This document shows positions 48,580-58,137 of a stretch of DNA of 64,000 bases, one piece after another. Numbering within the stretch: position 1 is the first letter of the stretch; every line of letters begins with the position of its first letter. Where the stretch lies: contig JARGXX010000013.1 in the NCBI GenBank assembly GCA_030374765.1, forward strand, positions 1,240,001-1,304,000, read 5' to 3'. The position numbers were made by a program, and so were the translations under genes. The notes under the pieces were generated by a model. That model searched no databases. It had not been told where the DNA came from and saw nothing but the letters and a program-made list of their open reading frames with translations. This DNA is from Agarophyton chilense (Eukaryota > Rhodophyta > Florideophyceae > Gracilariales > Gracilariaceae).

Positions 48580-49246
48580 TGTATTATCCGCTCTAACGGA
48601 GAGAGCAGACACCTGCGACAGCGTTCGGACTGCCGAGGGGTCGCTTGCGGCGAAGTAAAAGGAGTGGTAGAGCTACAACACCAGCGAGCTGGAAGTGGGG
48701 TGTAAGGCCACTACTCGCCAGCGAGAGTGAACAGTGCAACTGTAAAACGTTGATGGAATGTAGGTACGAGACGGCTTGTGAAGTGGTTGGGGGCTGAATA
48801 TCTATTATAGCTCGTCCGGATCTCCGGTTAAGAAATCCTAAGCGAGGAACAGAATAGTCATGATGCCCATGTTGTCTCCTTTACTTGGAGTCGGCGCTCA
48901 CCTCTGGTACACTTTATACTGTGTACCAGGGTGAGTGCCCAAATAAATATATAAATAATACCCAATGGTCAGCCACTTAGCCAAACCACTGTATGGGTAC
49001 GGTCCCTAATGGACTTATATCTACAAAGGGTAGTAAAACCAGCCACGTGGATCGCCACTACATGCGCCGTTGCAAACCACTCCACTCGTGATACCACGTG
49101 TTCCAACAATGTACTCTGCCTCCTGGCATCCTCCGCGGTGTGCCGTTTCATATCACAAGTTTGATGACATCACTCACTTATGAGTTCCAACCGCGACTTC
49201 GCGAAAAATCATCCTATCTGATTCCCCGACATAGTAGAATACTACA
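48580..49246 (-). repeat. 5' LTR of element D
   Basis: 667 bases; starts TGTAGTATTC and ends in TACA on the minus strand. Two bases later comes the primer site TGGTCTCCCGGC. Confidence 0.92.
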
Positions 49247-50603
49247 GTATCTTCTGTCGGAGGTACCGTTCACGGTGATCACGGATCATCGGGCGTTGCA
49301 GTACGCCTTTAAGAAGAAAGACCTTCATGGAAGGCTAGCCCGTTGGCTGAACCTACTGGCAGAGTATGACTTTGAGGTCAAGTACCGCCCAGGTTCTGCC
49401 AATGCAGCCGCTGATTATCCCTCGAGGATCCCTACGACCAAGAGGGCGAGTCCGTGGATAGAGGATGAGTTGTCCAGCGAGGTGGTCGCAACCATTTCGT
49501 GGGTCGACCCCAAACTGTCGGGGTTGGAGCCTTACGTGTTGAGCGTTGCTCCGTTCCTCTCCGGAACGCGAATGCTAGAAGAAAACCCCCGCATCCGACT
49601 GGCGATTCGCCGTAATGCCAAGAACTTCATGCTTTGGAACGATACAATATTCCGTAGAGAGCTTGATGGGCTTCTTGCGATACCGCTGAGGGACGCAAGA
49701 CCAAAGATATTGAGCATGTTTCATGATGATGTTGGACACTGGGACGTCGCTACCACGAGGAAGTTTGTCCACGACAGGTTTTGGTGGGCAGCAGTGTACC
49801 GGGACATTACTGATTATGTCGGTGGTTGTGTAGGATGCCAAAGGGCGAGAAGGCTCCCGACATATCGAGCTAACCTGCAGGCACCGATCACGGGACTGTT
49901 CGAGACCTTTTCGATAGACTTGGCAGGGCCTCTGACGTCCTCGCGGGGAGGAAAAAGGTTCGCCATAATAGCAGTATAGCACCTCACGGGATGGCCTATT
50001 GCATGGGCCACCGAGAACTCCATTGCCGATACAGTGACAGACATCGTGGAGAAGGAAATAATCCGCCCATTTGGCCCTCCGAAGGCGATCGTTTCGGATA
50101 ATGCGAATGCCTTCACGGGCAGAGCGGTTGCATCATTCATGAACAGACATAGGATTACGTGGAGTACATTCCTGCCGTATGCCCCCATGGGGAACGGTAG
50201 AGCCGAGAGGATGGTTAGCAAGATTAAGTTGGCCATCAAGAGGACAGTACTACACGAAAACCTGGACTGGGCAGAATTCCTGCCACAAGTTCTTTACTGA
50301 TATCGACGCAGGAGCTGAGGAACGGTGCTTTCCCCGATTGAGTTACTTTATGGTCTTCGTCCCCGGATGATAGCCAACGATACACTCGCTTTACTGCCTG
50401 GAGCAACGCAGAGCCGTAGGACGCTCGAGCTCCTAGGAACAGCTGGCGAGAGAGCAATCACGGTGGTGAAGGCCAACATTCCCCGCAAACTGAAGGGAAA
50501 GGTGAAGTACTACAACGTTGGTGATGAGGTTCTAGTCGCTCATTGGCCCGCGTTCAATAAGGTTAAGAAGTGGCCTGCGTTCGAGTAGTAATATTACGGG
50601 CCT
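49247..50603 (+). pseudogene. pol: RNase H end and integrase of gypsy A
   Basis: In frame with 37819-38622: LLSEVPFTVITDHRALQYAF, LAEYDFEVKYRPGSANAAAD. Integrase: KFVHDRFWWAAVYRDITDYV, CVGCQRARRLP, FSIDLAGPLTSSRGGKRFA (first Asp), TAG at 49977-49979, AIVSDNANAF (second Asp), GNGRAERMVSKIK (Glu), then stops at about 50298 and 50313, ELLYGLRPRMIANDTLALLP and VGDEVLVAHWPAF. All lesions are in-frame stops. Cut by insert E at 50603. Confidence 0.88.
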
Positions 50604-52430
50604 TGTACTGCAACGCCAAGGGCGGCGGAAACACACGAAGATGTCCGAGTCTTCCTCCAAGGAGGGTAGCACGGCGACGGAGCCTCTCCGGAGTGAACAC
50701 GACTAAGTCGGGGTGTAAGGCCGAGGTTCACCGGCACGCCAAGCGGGGAGAGTGCGGGATGCTAGAAGGGAGCAGACCAGGTATGAGCTGTATTCCACGG
50801 GAGTGGGCAAGTCTCGAGATCGAGTAATGCACCCACAGGAGTGGCGGTAAACACGGTACGCCGGAGCGCGGCACGAATAACCAACCACAAAGCAAAAGGG
50901 GGAGCTACCACGAGAGTGGGTAAGCGATAAAGGGGGGACCACCCAGTGGGGGCGATCGGGGGCATGGGCCACGAGAGCCAAAAGAAATATGTAGCAAACT
51001 CAATACTGGGTCGAGAACACGGCAATGGTATGAAAGATATACACGCTAACAGCGGTGAGTCTCCTGTTGACGTAGGATGGATAAGTCCACCGTTAGTAAC
51101 GCGGCTTCACCTCCGTAGAGTGTGGAAGACTCGCGAAAGCGGAAAAAGACTTAGAGCCAAGAACCCTGGTTGGGGAGGCTTACTGAGTGTCAGGGCGAGA
51201 TCGCCCTGGCACTATATAGTGTAGAATACTGTAAAGAGCTCCCTAACCTAGTGTAATAAAGCTAAATAAATAGAGAAATATCCGGCTATGCTGCGCCAAC
51301 TTGTCCTGGGCCACCCGTGGTACACGTGGGTAAGTCACACCCGAATCGGGGCCACGGCGCACGGCCGCCGGTGCACTTCGCGTACAACGCGTATACACCT
51401 GGCTACGCCAGCCCGCTAGTAGCGGCATTACTCAAAGATCTTGTGGAGCAAAACCCGGTGACGGGAAGTGCTCTCAAGGCGTTCGAAGCCTTGCTCCCTG
51501 GGGGAGGCAGACTCAGAGACAGAGCCCTCCGTTCCACCCGTAGTGTGGGGTGTAACTCCCACGGGGGATTCCGGCAGTACCGACGGAGGTGAGGGGTAGA
51601 AAACGTTGGGTCGGGAATGGGTCTGGGTATCCCAAAGAATGGACGAAAATCCGGCGAAGAGGAAAATTGGGGCGAGGGTCGGGCACTAACAGGCCCCGGA
51701 CCCGAGAACCAGAAAAGGGGCGAAACAACAAAAGAAACCCAATACAGGGGCGAAAACCTGTCCTCGAAAGGAAACACAAAAAGCACGCAACAAGTGAGCA
51801 GAACCCCCACGGGGTATCGTGCACGCAGGTCGTCTGAGCGGTCCCAAGGGGGTGGTTGCACGGAACCCAAACGTGGGCACTCTCCAAGTGGAGTCGTGTC
51901 CCTACGCAGGCGTTGCTAACCAAAGCCCGTTCCGGGTTGTAAGGCCGAAACGATGGCGACGAAGAACCTCTAGAGGTATCGAAAACCAACCTTGGTTACC
52001 ATTTACTTTGAGCTTCGGACTGTCAGATCTCATCTCCCTAAGTAGGGCCCACTAACTAAACTCTACAGTAGTGCACACCTGCTCAGCGCCATAAACCTGG
52101 AGATCCCACTGTCAGGGCCCAAAAGTCCAACGTTCTAACAAATATCCGAAAATCGGTGCCAAAATTAATCCACGTGTATCACGGGGCCAATCCAACCATG
52201 GGCCATCCGAATCTTCCCTTATAGGCGTACTCTAACCAGAAAACAGTGCCACCTCAGCACACCTTAGAGGGGATCATAGTCATAACCCTCGGAGGGTTCA
52301 ACCTTCATTCTATGAGTTGCATCTTCAAGTATCCCTTAACTGGGTGTTGCTTTACAGATCTCACAAGTATCGCCTGAGGCGGAAAAACAACCAAGTCCTG
52401 GAAAACGGCCCTCACGAGGGTTGCACTTCA
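50604..52430. mobile_element. Large solo-LTR-like insert (element E)
   Basis: 1827 bases between GGCCT copies (50599-50603 and 52431-52435). It begins TGTACTGCAAC and ends GTTGCACTTCA, imperfect inverted ends of LTR type. No internal repeat pair and no recognisable protein; the 100-160-codon ORFs in it overlap and look like chance. When removed, integrase A continues in frame (YYG|PCRVSQTDHP). A single LTR of this size, or a non-autonomous element, are both possible. Confidence 0.65.
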
Positions 52431-52615
52431 GGCCTTGCCGTGTGAGCCAGACAGATCATCCACGCTACGAGTTACAGTCGTCTACAGGTCGAGTCACTCG
52501 CAATACTATTCATGCAAGGAGACTCGCCCTTCACAAGAGGCCAACAATGCATCTGCGCATTGAGAGTACGAAAATGGTATGCTGTGACGGTATGGAGCAC
52601 GGCGTCGCACCATGA
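52431..52615 (+). pseudogene. pol: Integrase C-terminal end of gypsy A
   Basis: Reads CRVSQTDHPRYELQSSTGRV and TRNTIHARRLALHKRPTMHL, the usual beta-barrel end of a gypsy integrase, and stops at TGA 52613-52615. Confidence 0.75.
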
Positions 52616-53248
52616 GGGCGAGTCCAAGTTGGGCCAGGGCGCTGAGAGGATGCGCTGGCACGATGGGTGGTACGTGGCCGAGCCATCCAGTACACGCATG
52701 AACAATGAAAGAACAAGAGGTCGTATGGAATGGATAATCAGGCGATAAAGAAGAGAGGAGCAAGGCAAGAGGGCAGAGGTAGAAAGGAATGATACCATTC
52801 AGAGTGCATCTGAAAATGGGATGCTCCGAATGCAGGGGAGCACATAGAAAGCGGATTGGAGGAGCTAGAGTAGCACTAGAGGCACAATAACAGGCGGCAA
52901 CTGAAACTGCAGACACAGCCTGGAAGAGGCCGAAGCGACGTGGCGAGAAAACGGTATAATGCAAAAACGTAGAAGTCTAGAAGAGACACGAAAGAGACAG
53001 AGTAGTCTACTTAAGGGGGATAACAGAGGAAGAAGGGGAGGATCGAGGGGGGACGAGAGGAGATCGGAGGAACGGAGGGGATTAGATTCTTGGTCGTAAA
53101 ACTTTACTTAGAGACGCTGCGTCTCTCTGATGCTGCCGTCTAACCTTCTCCGAAGAGATTATACTATGGCACTGACATCCGCACAAGGGACAACTGTATG
53201 CTGGCTTGTGACACGCGCCACGATGGCGCGTGTCTCAGTGGGGGAGCG
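52616..53248 (+). other. 3' untranslated region of gypsy A
   Basis: No coding sequence recognised. A purine-rich stretch is at 53010-53085, a perfect 11-bp hairpin GACACGCGCCA/TGGCGCGTGTC at 53210-53234, and the polypurine GTGGGGGAG lies just before the 3' LTR. Confidence 0.5.
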
Positions 53249-53409
53249 TGTGGGCCATGTGTGGTGCACAGCGCACCACACGTGGCCCGGGATATTAGAT
53301 TATATAAACCCAGCGTCGCGAGCAGCGACGCCGGGTAGAGAGGGGGGGGAAGAGGAAAAAATAAAAAACAAAAAGAAAGGGTACGCTTGCCCAGAACACC
53401 AAGCTTTCA
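53249..53409 (+). repeat. 3' LTR of element A
   Basis: 161 bases, same two hairpins as the 5' LTR but each with one mismatched base. Followed by the GAAAG target copy (53410-53414). Confidence 0.88.
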
Positions 53410-53936
53410 GAAAGATTGGAAAATTTTCGGGCAGACGAAGCCGAGTGACTCCACGTCATCGCAAAGGCATCGCTGGCTTTAACATGTGCCCTACAACAAT
53501 GATGCCATGATGGCCATGACTTGAAACAATTTTTTGTGCACAAATCCGAGCACCTTTGGTACTCTGCAGTTATTCGGAGCCATGAGCGATACCACTGACA
53601 TCGGCAGCATTCATGTCTTGGAATGCGAAATCAGTCTTCTCCACAATCCTGTTTCGCTGCCAGGGTTTGGTCGCCTGACCTCTACGGCGTGATTTAACTG
53701 CTTCCAAGAGACAGGCGCGACATCGCGCCATATGAAGATCACAAACCAAGTTCGACTGGGAGACCTTAAGTTGCATGGAAGTATCTTATGACAACCTGCA
53801 CTTATAATAATTGGGTTACCCAAAGTTACGAAGCATCTGGCCGTTCACAAGTGCGAGAAACGTTCACTCGTAATCAACAAGCTCGTAGAGAGACCAAGCA
53901 GACATAGTAGGCCGAGGACAAATCAGAGCTGCTATC
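53410..53936. other. Host DNA right of the transposon block
   Basis: The first 70 bases could be the end of the interrupted gene: with element A and the mariner-like element removed, the frame runs to TAA near 53483. Beyond that, a minus-strand ORF (53570-53776, ending EKTDFAFQDMNAADVSGIA) looks coding-like but has no recognised family. Confidence 0.3.
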
Positions 53937-54229
53937 ATGGGTGAGTTCATATCCGGATCCTTGATATTCTACTTTGCGTATCACGTTGGCTACGCGTTTA
54001 TTTCGCATAGATATCGCAATCAAGGGACAAGGAGAGAGTAAGTATCTAACGTATTTTACGTTTGCCCGTCAATTGGCTGACTTTCTCTTTACTGCCACGT
54101 TCTATACCGCGATAAAGATGTGCGCTTCTTGCACTCGAAATGTGTTCTGCGTCCTTGTACTCCATTTGGCTGAATACATGCATAAATGGTTTATATTCAG
54201 GCGTCGATTGTGAAGCTATTTGTTGTTAG
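53937..54229 (+). CDS. Diverged paralogue of V-ATPase subunit e, two exons
   Basis: Exon 1 (53937-54037) reads MGEFISGSLIFYFAYHVGYA and ends YRN-x5 at a GTAAGT donor in phase 2. Intron 54038-54117; exon 2 (54118-54229) ends at TAG. Exon, intron and exon lengths are 101, 80 and 112 bases, exactly those of the V-ATPase e gene 846 bases downstream. About 10 of 33 exon-1 residues are identical without gaps (Met1, Gly2, Gly7, Ile10, Phe11, Tyr19, Ser23, Tyr26-Arg27-Asn28). In exon 2 the Tyr and Trp of the second membrane helix align. The conserved QLHPL after that helix is lost (NGLYSG), and the acceptor is AAAG. It is a tandem duplicate that has diverged in function or is dying. Confidence 0.55.
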
Positions 54230-54782
54230 GATGAGAACGCTTATGAGATAACAGCGGGAATGGTGTACTCACGAACTAGGTTTGTCCACCCAACCACTTT
54301 TGTTGTGAAATCACGCACACTTTTTGAAGGACCCCAACAAGTGCTGAGATAAAGAAAATCGTTCCTGGTTGAAGTGGGTGGGGTCAGTGGTAGCAACACC
54401 TGTGAATCTGTGAGCTTCTGTACAAGGTAGCAGTTTTCGCTTTCGCCCAAGGGAGGAACGAAGGAAAAGCATGTTGAAGAATGATTAATCCGGCGCGCAG
54501 TGGGGCGAATGAAACTTTCTGCAAGTGTCCACTACGCCACGTGTTATGGAGGTTCTTACACCAGCTCTTGAGTAGACTCGAAACCGTTGGCATCGCTATT
54601 CTTCATGTAACCTACCAACGTAGATATTGGATTTTCATTCAACATCGGTCGCGTTTATCCAACCGCCCAGCCACGCATCTGCTCGACCGCGTCTTACGCC
54701 GCCACCGCCACTTCCCTCACTATACTAATTCCCCGTTCTAGTAGAACCTCTAAACACAAGCCCTGCTCACTGCTCTATCAAA
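54230..54782. other. Region between the two subunit e genes
   Basis: 553 bases with no convincing gene; presumably the promoter of the V-ATPase e gene at its right end. Overlapping 70-85-codon ORFs on both strands show nothing recognisable. Confidence 0.35.
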
Positions 54783-55075
54783 ATGGGCGCGCTGCTAACC
54801 GGAACTGTTATCTTTCTCATCCTCGGCCTCATCTCATACTTCATTGTGTCCGCCATCTACCGAAACGACAAGGATGCCCAAGCGTAAGTCCATTCATTTC
54901 CACAACCTGGAAGTTCCTCACTATCGTACTAACGCTTCTATGAGCTTATTCACCCATCCACAGTCTCGGTCAATTAAGCGTCGTTCTTGCAACCGTTTGC
55001 ATGTATATCATGTGGGCTACATGCTACCTCCATCAACTTCACCCCCTTGTGCGACCCATAAAAGGGATGCACTGA
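54783..55075 (+). CDS. VMA9: V-type proton ATPase subunit e (V0 sector), two exons
   Basis: A 70-residue membrane protein of the V0 sector that pumps protons into vacuoles and endosomes. Exon 1 (54783-54883) encodes MGALLTGTVIFLILGLISYF, the first membrane helix, and a short loop. Exon 2 (54964-55075) encodes LSVVLATVCMYIMWATCYL, the second helix, then the family hallmark HQLHPLVRPIKG, as in yeast Vma9 and animal ATP6V0E. The split codon is phase 2 (GC/T). The length is normal for the family. It converges on the RBBP5 gene. Confidence 0.9.
54884..54963 (+). other. 80-base intron with TACTAAC branch site
   Basis: GTAAGT donor, perfect yeast-type branch sequence TACTAAC at 54927-54933, acceptor CCACAG 30 bases later. 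Confidence 0.88.
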
Positions 55076-55406
55076 TAGTATCCCGCTGTTTTCTAACTAC
55101 GATTGGGCATTACGCGTTTGTTTTCACACATTCCTTTTCGTCGACGATTCGCCATTTACCTAGCCTCATGTGCAACAATACGCGTTATAGTGTTTGACAA
55201 CGTGCCAGCTCTCCCCTCTGTTATTACTATTGCGATTGTAAACCAAACAGTGGACGAAGGAAAGCGCTGTGTGTTCGCAGATTATACTTTGTTACCTAAA
55301 ACGAAAACCGCTTCTATCTACTTCTCGGTGAGTAGTTAGTTGCGGACCACAATATGCTTTTGACGAACAACGCATATTTTGCGCGTATTGAGCACCCCAT
55401 CCGCAT
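55076..55406. other. Convergent 3' region, VMA9 / RBBP5
   Basis: 331 bases between two stop codons; no supported gene. Probably 3' untranslated sequence. Confidence 0.4.
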
Positions 55407-57440
55407 CTATCCAGCACTCGCCGTGTCATTGAACTCTTGATCGCTCAGAACAGCTCCCTGCTCAAGGACTTCCTCATCAACCAATTCACCCTCCTTCGTT
55501 TTGGTTGTTACCCAATTTTCCGAATCTTCATTTATGAGCGCCACCTCTGCTCCTTGATCACATTTGCCACCAGCATCATCTGAATTTCCATCCATGGTAC
55601 ACACCAAAACTTCCCCATCTCTGTCGGGTACGATTTCCAATTCACAACCACCCACATTGTCACGCCACTTTCCCGCGTTTGAAATGGGCTTGACATTGCC
55701 CTTTTGCCCGTTTAGATCGCATTTCAACGCACGGTCCCTATTTCTCATCGCACAGCGCGACCGTTTTGGTTGGGATGCCATGCACATATTTGGCGCTTCC
55801 GCCTTTCGCTTTCGGCCATTCTCAACGGTGACTATAACCTCATCCACGTCAAATTGCTTCGTCTTTTTTTCCTTCTCCTCGATTCTTCCACTGTCTTCCC
55901 GGATCTTTTCGGAAATGATCCGTTCTGACAGTAATTCATACCCCACACTAGAATCTCCCTCTGGAACAGCTGGAACATAGAAATATGTATCTTCTTCGTC
56001 TGATTCGGATGAGAACCAACCCAGTTTGTCGCAAACGTCAATGTTAACGTCCTCTGCTTCCTCTTTCTCACGCTGTTCTAAACGTTTCTCATCATCTTCT
56101 GGGTCCTTTAGATCAAACTCGTCCTCTGCCTCAACATATTCTTCGTTAGCCTCCAATTCATTAAACTCAGCGGCAAACGCGCTCCAATTCTCTGTAAAAT
56201 TCTTCATCCATACATAGACACATCCGCTTGTAGAGAGAGAAGTAAACACAGGGCGCATGGGATGCCATAAGATCTGCACCACGTCGTCGCGAGGCCCTTC
56301 CAGACTAAGATCCAGGAATCCATCTGCAGCTCTCCATACATGAATGCGATGGTCTGTGCCTTCCATCGCCCCTAACACAAAATCGCCGTCACGGGAGAAA
56401 CAAGCGCTTTGGCATTGTGCTTTGCTGACTAGCTCAGCAAAGGTGCTGTTGAGGTCCATCATGGGCGGTTTCGCCAAATCTTTTTCTGATGGATTGATGA
56501 CCTGCTCAAGAAAAAATAGTCGCATGATACGATCTTGAGAATTAATGAGCACGGTGTCCCCCTTCCGAGAAAACTGAATTGTGCGAATAGGAGCCCTTCC
56601 CGGAACTGTAACTGCAGAAAAGCAAAGTGCTGTTGGAAACATTTGACTCGAAGACTGCTCCAACTTAAAGGATCTCACGAGCCCAGTTTGCCCCCCTCTC
56701 AGTATACAATCTCCTTTTCGAGTAAACATTACGTAATAAGGACTCTTCCGTTTCGTTCCGCTGCTCTCAACCGCTACCCCTTTTTCAAATTCATAAGGCG
56801 TACACAGAACAGAACACGCAATGTGATCTTCTTTGTTCGGAACGCTAGCCATCTTGTGATTTCCGAACGAATTAGGGGGGCGAACGGACATTGTATGAGG
56901 TACAGATTTCCCAAGTACATCGCGTTGTTGTTCGGAAGCATTGAAGTAGATAAGCTGCTCTGGATCCTGTACTGCTTGAAACAGTTTAGTCTCCGCTTCA
57001 TATACACCTCTTCGAAGATGCAGAAGAAGTGGATGGGAATTCTTCGGCACAACCAGAGCAATATCTGAAACCTTGGGATGGGAGACGACTTGAATGATAG
57101 GTATCTGAAACGCAATTTCCGACGCTATTGATCGAGAGAGCGTGTCGTATAAGCGAACAATGCCGTTTGCATGAGCAGCCAACACCATAGAACCGTTTCT
57201 TGGTGCAGGAAATGATAGGGAAGTGACTGCAGGGAATCGAATGTTACTATCGCCCAGAACGCACGCAATGGACAGAGTGTCAAAGTCCCATAAAATTACT
57301 TGGCCGGTTCGGGTACCAACTGCAAGAAGATTACCATGACTGTTGAAACGCATGCATGTTCCAGAATCTTGTTCTAAAACTTCCTCTATTCCACGAGGAA
57401 GATCCGCCGCCTCAAAAGGATTTAACAGAGCACGGTTCAT
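55407..57440 (-). CDS. RBBP5: COMPASS / SET1-complex WD40 subunit RBBP5 (SWD1)
   Basis: 677 residues. In yeast and animals this beta-propeller protein is a core part of the SET1/MLL histone H3 Lys4 methyltransferase complex. The opening (NPFEAADLPRGIEEVLEQDS, TCMRFNSHGNLLAVGTRTGQ, ILWDFDT) matches RBBP5, as do IRTIQFSRKGDTVLINSQDR, QSACFSRDGDFVLGAMEGTD and the last blade ILWHPMRPVFTSLSTSGCVYVW at about 389-410. Directly after comes the diagnostic NWSAFAAEFNELEANEEYVE, the segment preceding the activation region, then an acidic linker. The tail beyond 480 is long, charged and species-specific. The start is the ATG at 57440, preceded immediately by an alternating TA tract. Confidence 0.92.
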   Translation of the reverse strand: MNRALLNPFEAADLPRGIEEVLEQDSGTCMRFNSHGNLLAVGTRTGQVILWDFDTLSIACVLGDSNIRFPAVTSLSFPAPRNGSMVLAAHANGIVRLYDTLSRSIASEIAFQIPIIQVVSHPKVSDIALVVPKNSHPLLLHLRRGVYEAETKLFQAVQDPEQLIYFNASEQQRDVLGKSVPHTMSVRPPNSFGNHKMASVPNKEDHIACSVLCTPYEFEKGVAVESSGTKRKSPYYVMFTRKGDCILRGGQTGLVRSFKLEQSSSQMFPTALCFSAVTVPGRAPIRTIQFSRKGDTVLINSQDRIMRLFFLEQVINPSEKDLAKPPMMDLNSTFAELVSKAQCQSACFSRDGDFVLGAMEGTDHRIHVWRAADGFLDLSLEGPRDDVVQILWHPMRPVFTSLSTSGCVYVWMKNFTENWSAFAAEFNELEANEEYVEAEDEFDLKDPEDDEKRLEQREKEEAEDVNIDVCDKLGWFSSESDEEDTYFYVPAVPEGDSSVGYELLSERIISEKIREDSGRIEEKEKKTKQFDVDEVIVTVENGRKRKAEAPNMCMASQPKRSRCAMRNRDRALKCDLNGQKGNVKPISNAGKWRDNVGGCELEIVPDRDGEVLVCTMDGNSDDAGGKCDQGAEVALINEDSENWVTTKTKEGELVDEEVLEQGAVLSDQEFNDTASAG

Positions 57441-57849
57441 GGTATATATATATGGTACACCACCTTGTATCTTTGACGAGCCAAAGAAAGGCGTTTTTTC
57501 CGGGCGTTAAACCAGCCTCGAAACTAGCACGTTACCTCCCCACTGTTGGATTCAAAGACGTATAATGTGATGATGAATATGTAGATAACCGTTTCACATG
57601 TGACAAGTTTAAATGATGTACGTGCAATGAAGAACCAAGAGTCCTGGTAGATGCCAGACTTCTGTACAATGCTTCATATTATGCACCTTTGACAAAGGGT
57701 TGTCCTTTCGGCATGCAGTGATGTGAATTGCTATTTTTTAAACGTTTTGTACGAAGGGTAGCAATCTAGCAATCCCCTAATCAGTATCCCTTTCGCTACG
57801 CAAGCAAAATCAATTCTATCCTTCATACTTTCTCACTTACAGATCTGAA
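57441..57849. promoter_or_regulatory. Divergent intergenic region, RBBP5 / 95-residue ORF
   Basis: An alternating (TA)n tract abuts the RBBP5 start. The recurrent 13-mer GTACGAAGGGTAG is at 57749-57761, about 90 bases before the next gene. A splice-acceptor-like TTTCTCACTTACAG (57829-57842) precedes its ATG, so an upstream non-coding exon is possible. Confidence 0.4.
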
Positions 57850-58137
57850 ATGGCATATCACCGTCGTTTCGGTCACCTTCTCGTCGTCCATCATCCACCT
57901 GACAACACACTTTTTTGTGCCACTCAGGATTTCGCGAATCCTAACAATCAACCAATTCCAATCACCACCTTTTCTCCATTTTGTTTCTTCTGCACGAAAA
58001 TAAACGACTGGTTATTCATGGTGCAGAGAAGTCGCGATGGTGCGACAGCGATGTTTAAATCATTGAATATTGAACTTATGACGCAAAACATGTTAATTGG
58101 AACCACGAGCGATGTGCGTTTCTTGAATGACTTTTGA
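57850..58137 (+). CDS. Hypothetical 95-residue protein
   Basis: Starts MAYHRRFGHLLVVHHPP. The middle is hydrophobic with a Cys pair (SPFCFFCTKINDWLFMVQRS), the end ELMTQNMLIGTTSDVRFLND. No signal peptide and no known domain. A good acceptor-like sequence 8 bases before the ATG suggests a spliced leader exon. Composition and even codon use make a real small gene plausible, but the function is unknown. Confidence 0.4.
   Translation: MAYHRRFGHLLVVHHPPDNTLFCATQDFANPNNQPIPITTFSPFCFFCTKINDWLFMVQRSRDGATAMFKSLNIELMTQNMLIGTTSDVRFLNDF

Larger units (their letters stand above)
38623..49246 (-). mobile_element. Ty3/gypsy chromovirus-type retrotransposon with extra convergent ORF (element D)
   Basis: 10,624 bases in minus orientation, target duplication GTATC (38618-38622 and 49247-49251), two 667-bp LTRs (TGTAGTAT...ATACTACA). 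On the minus strand: gag, protease, RT, RNase H, integrase, chromodomain. On the plus strand near the 3' LTR there is an additional long ORF (39314-41140). Primer site TGGTCTCCCGGCTTAGAG (minus strand, 48577-48560) lies 2 bases inside the 5' LTR; the polypurine tract is at 39290-39300. LTRs differ at roughly 8% of positions by eye. Confidence 0.93.
28300..53409 (+). mobile_element. Old Ty3/gypsy retrotransposon (element A) carrying nested inserts
   Basis: Flanked by the target duplication GAAAG (28295-28299 and 53410-53414), with short LTRs of 158 and 161 bases. Its pol is split into four pieces that rejoin in frame when the inserts at 30839-37818, 38623-49246 and 50604-52430 (each with one target copy) are removed; the remaining element is about 5.66 kb. 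Order gag-protease-RT-RNase H-integrase on the plus strand defines gypsy. It is dead: several in-frame stop codons, and altered protease and RT catalytic residues. Confidence 0.9.

Noticed and set aside
51513-51989. 158-codon minus-strand ORF and the overlapping plus-strand ORFs inside element E
   Set aside because: Overlapping ORFs on both strands in GC-rich DNA, Pro/Arg/Ser-biased, no recognisable motif; they look like chance.
53249-53409. Solo LTR independent of the copy at 28300
   Set aside because: GAAAG flanks only the outer sides of the two copies and pol A lies between them in order, so they are the two LTRs of one element.
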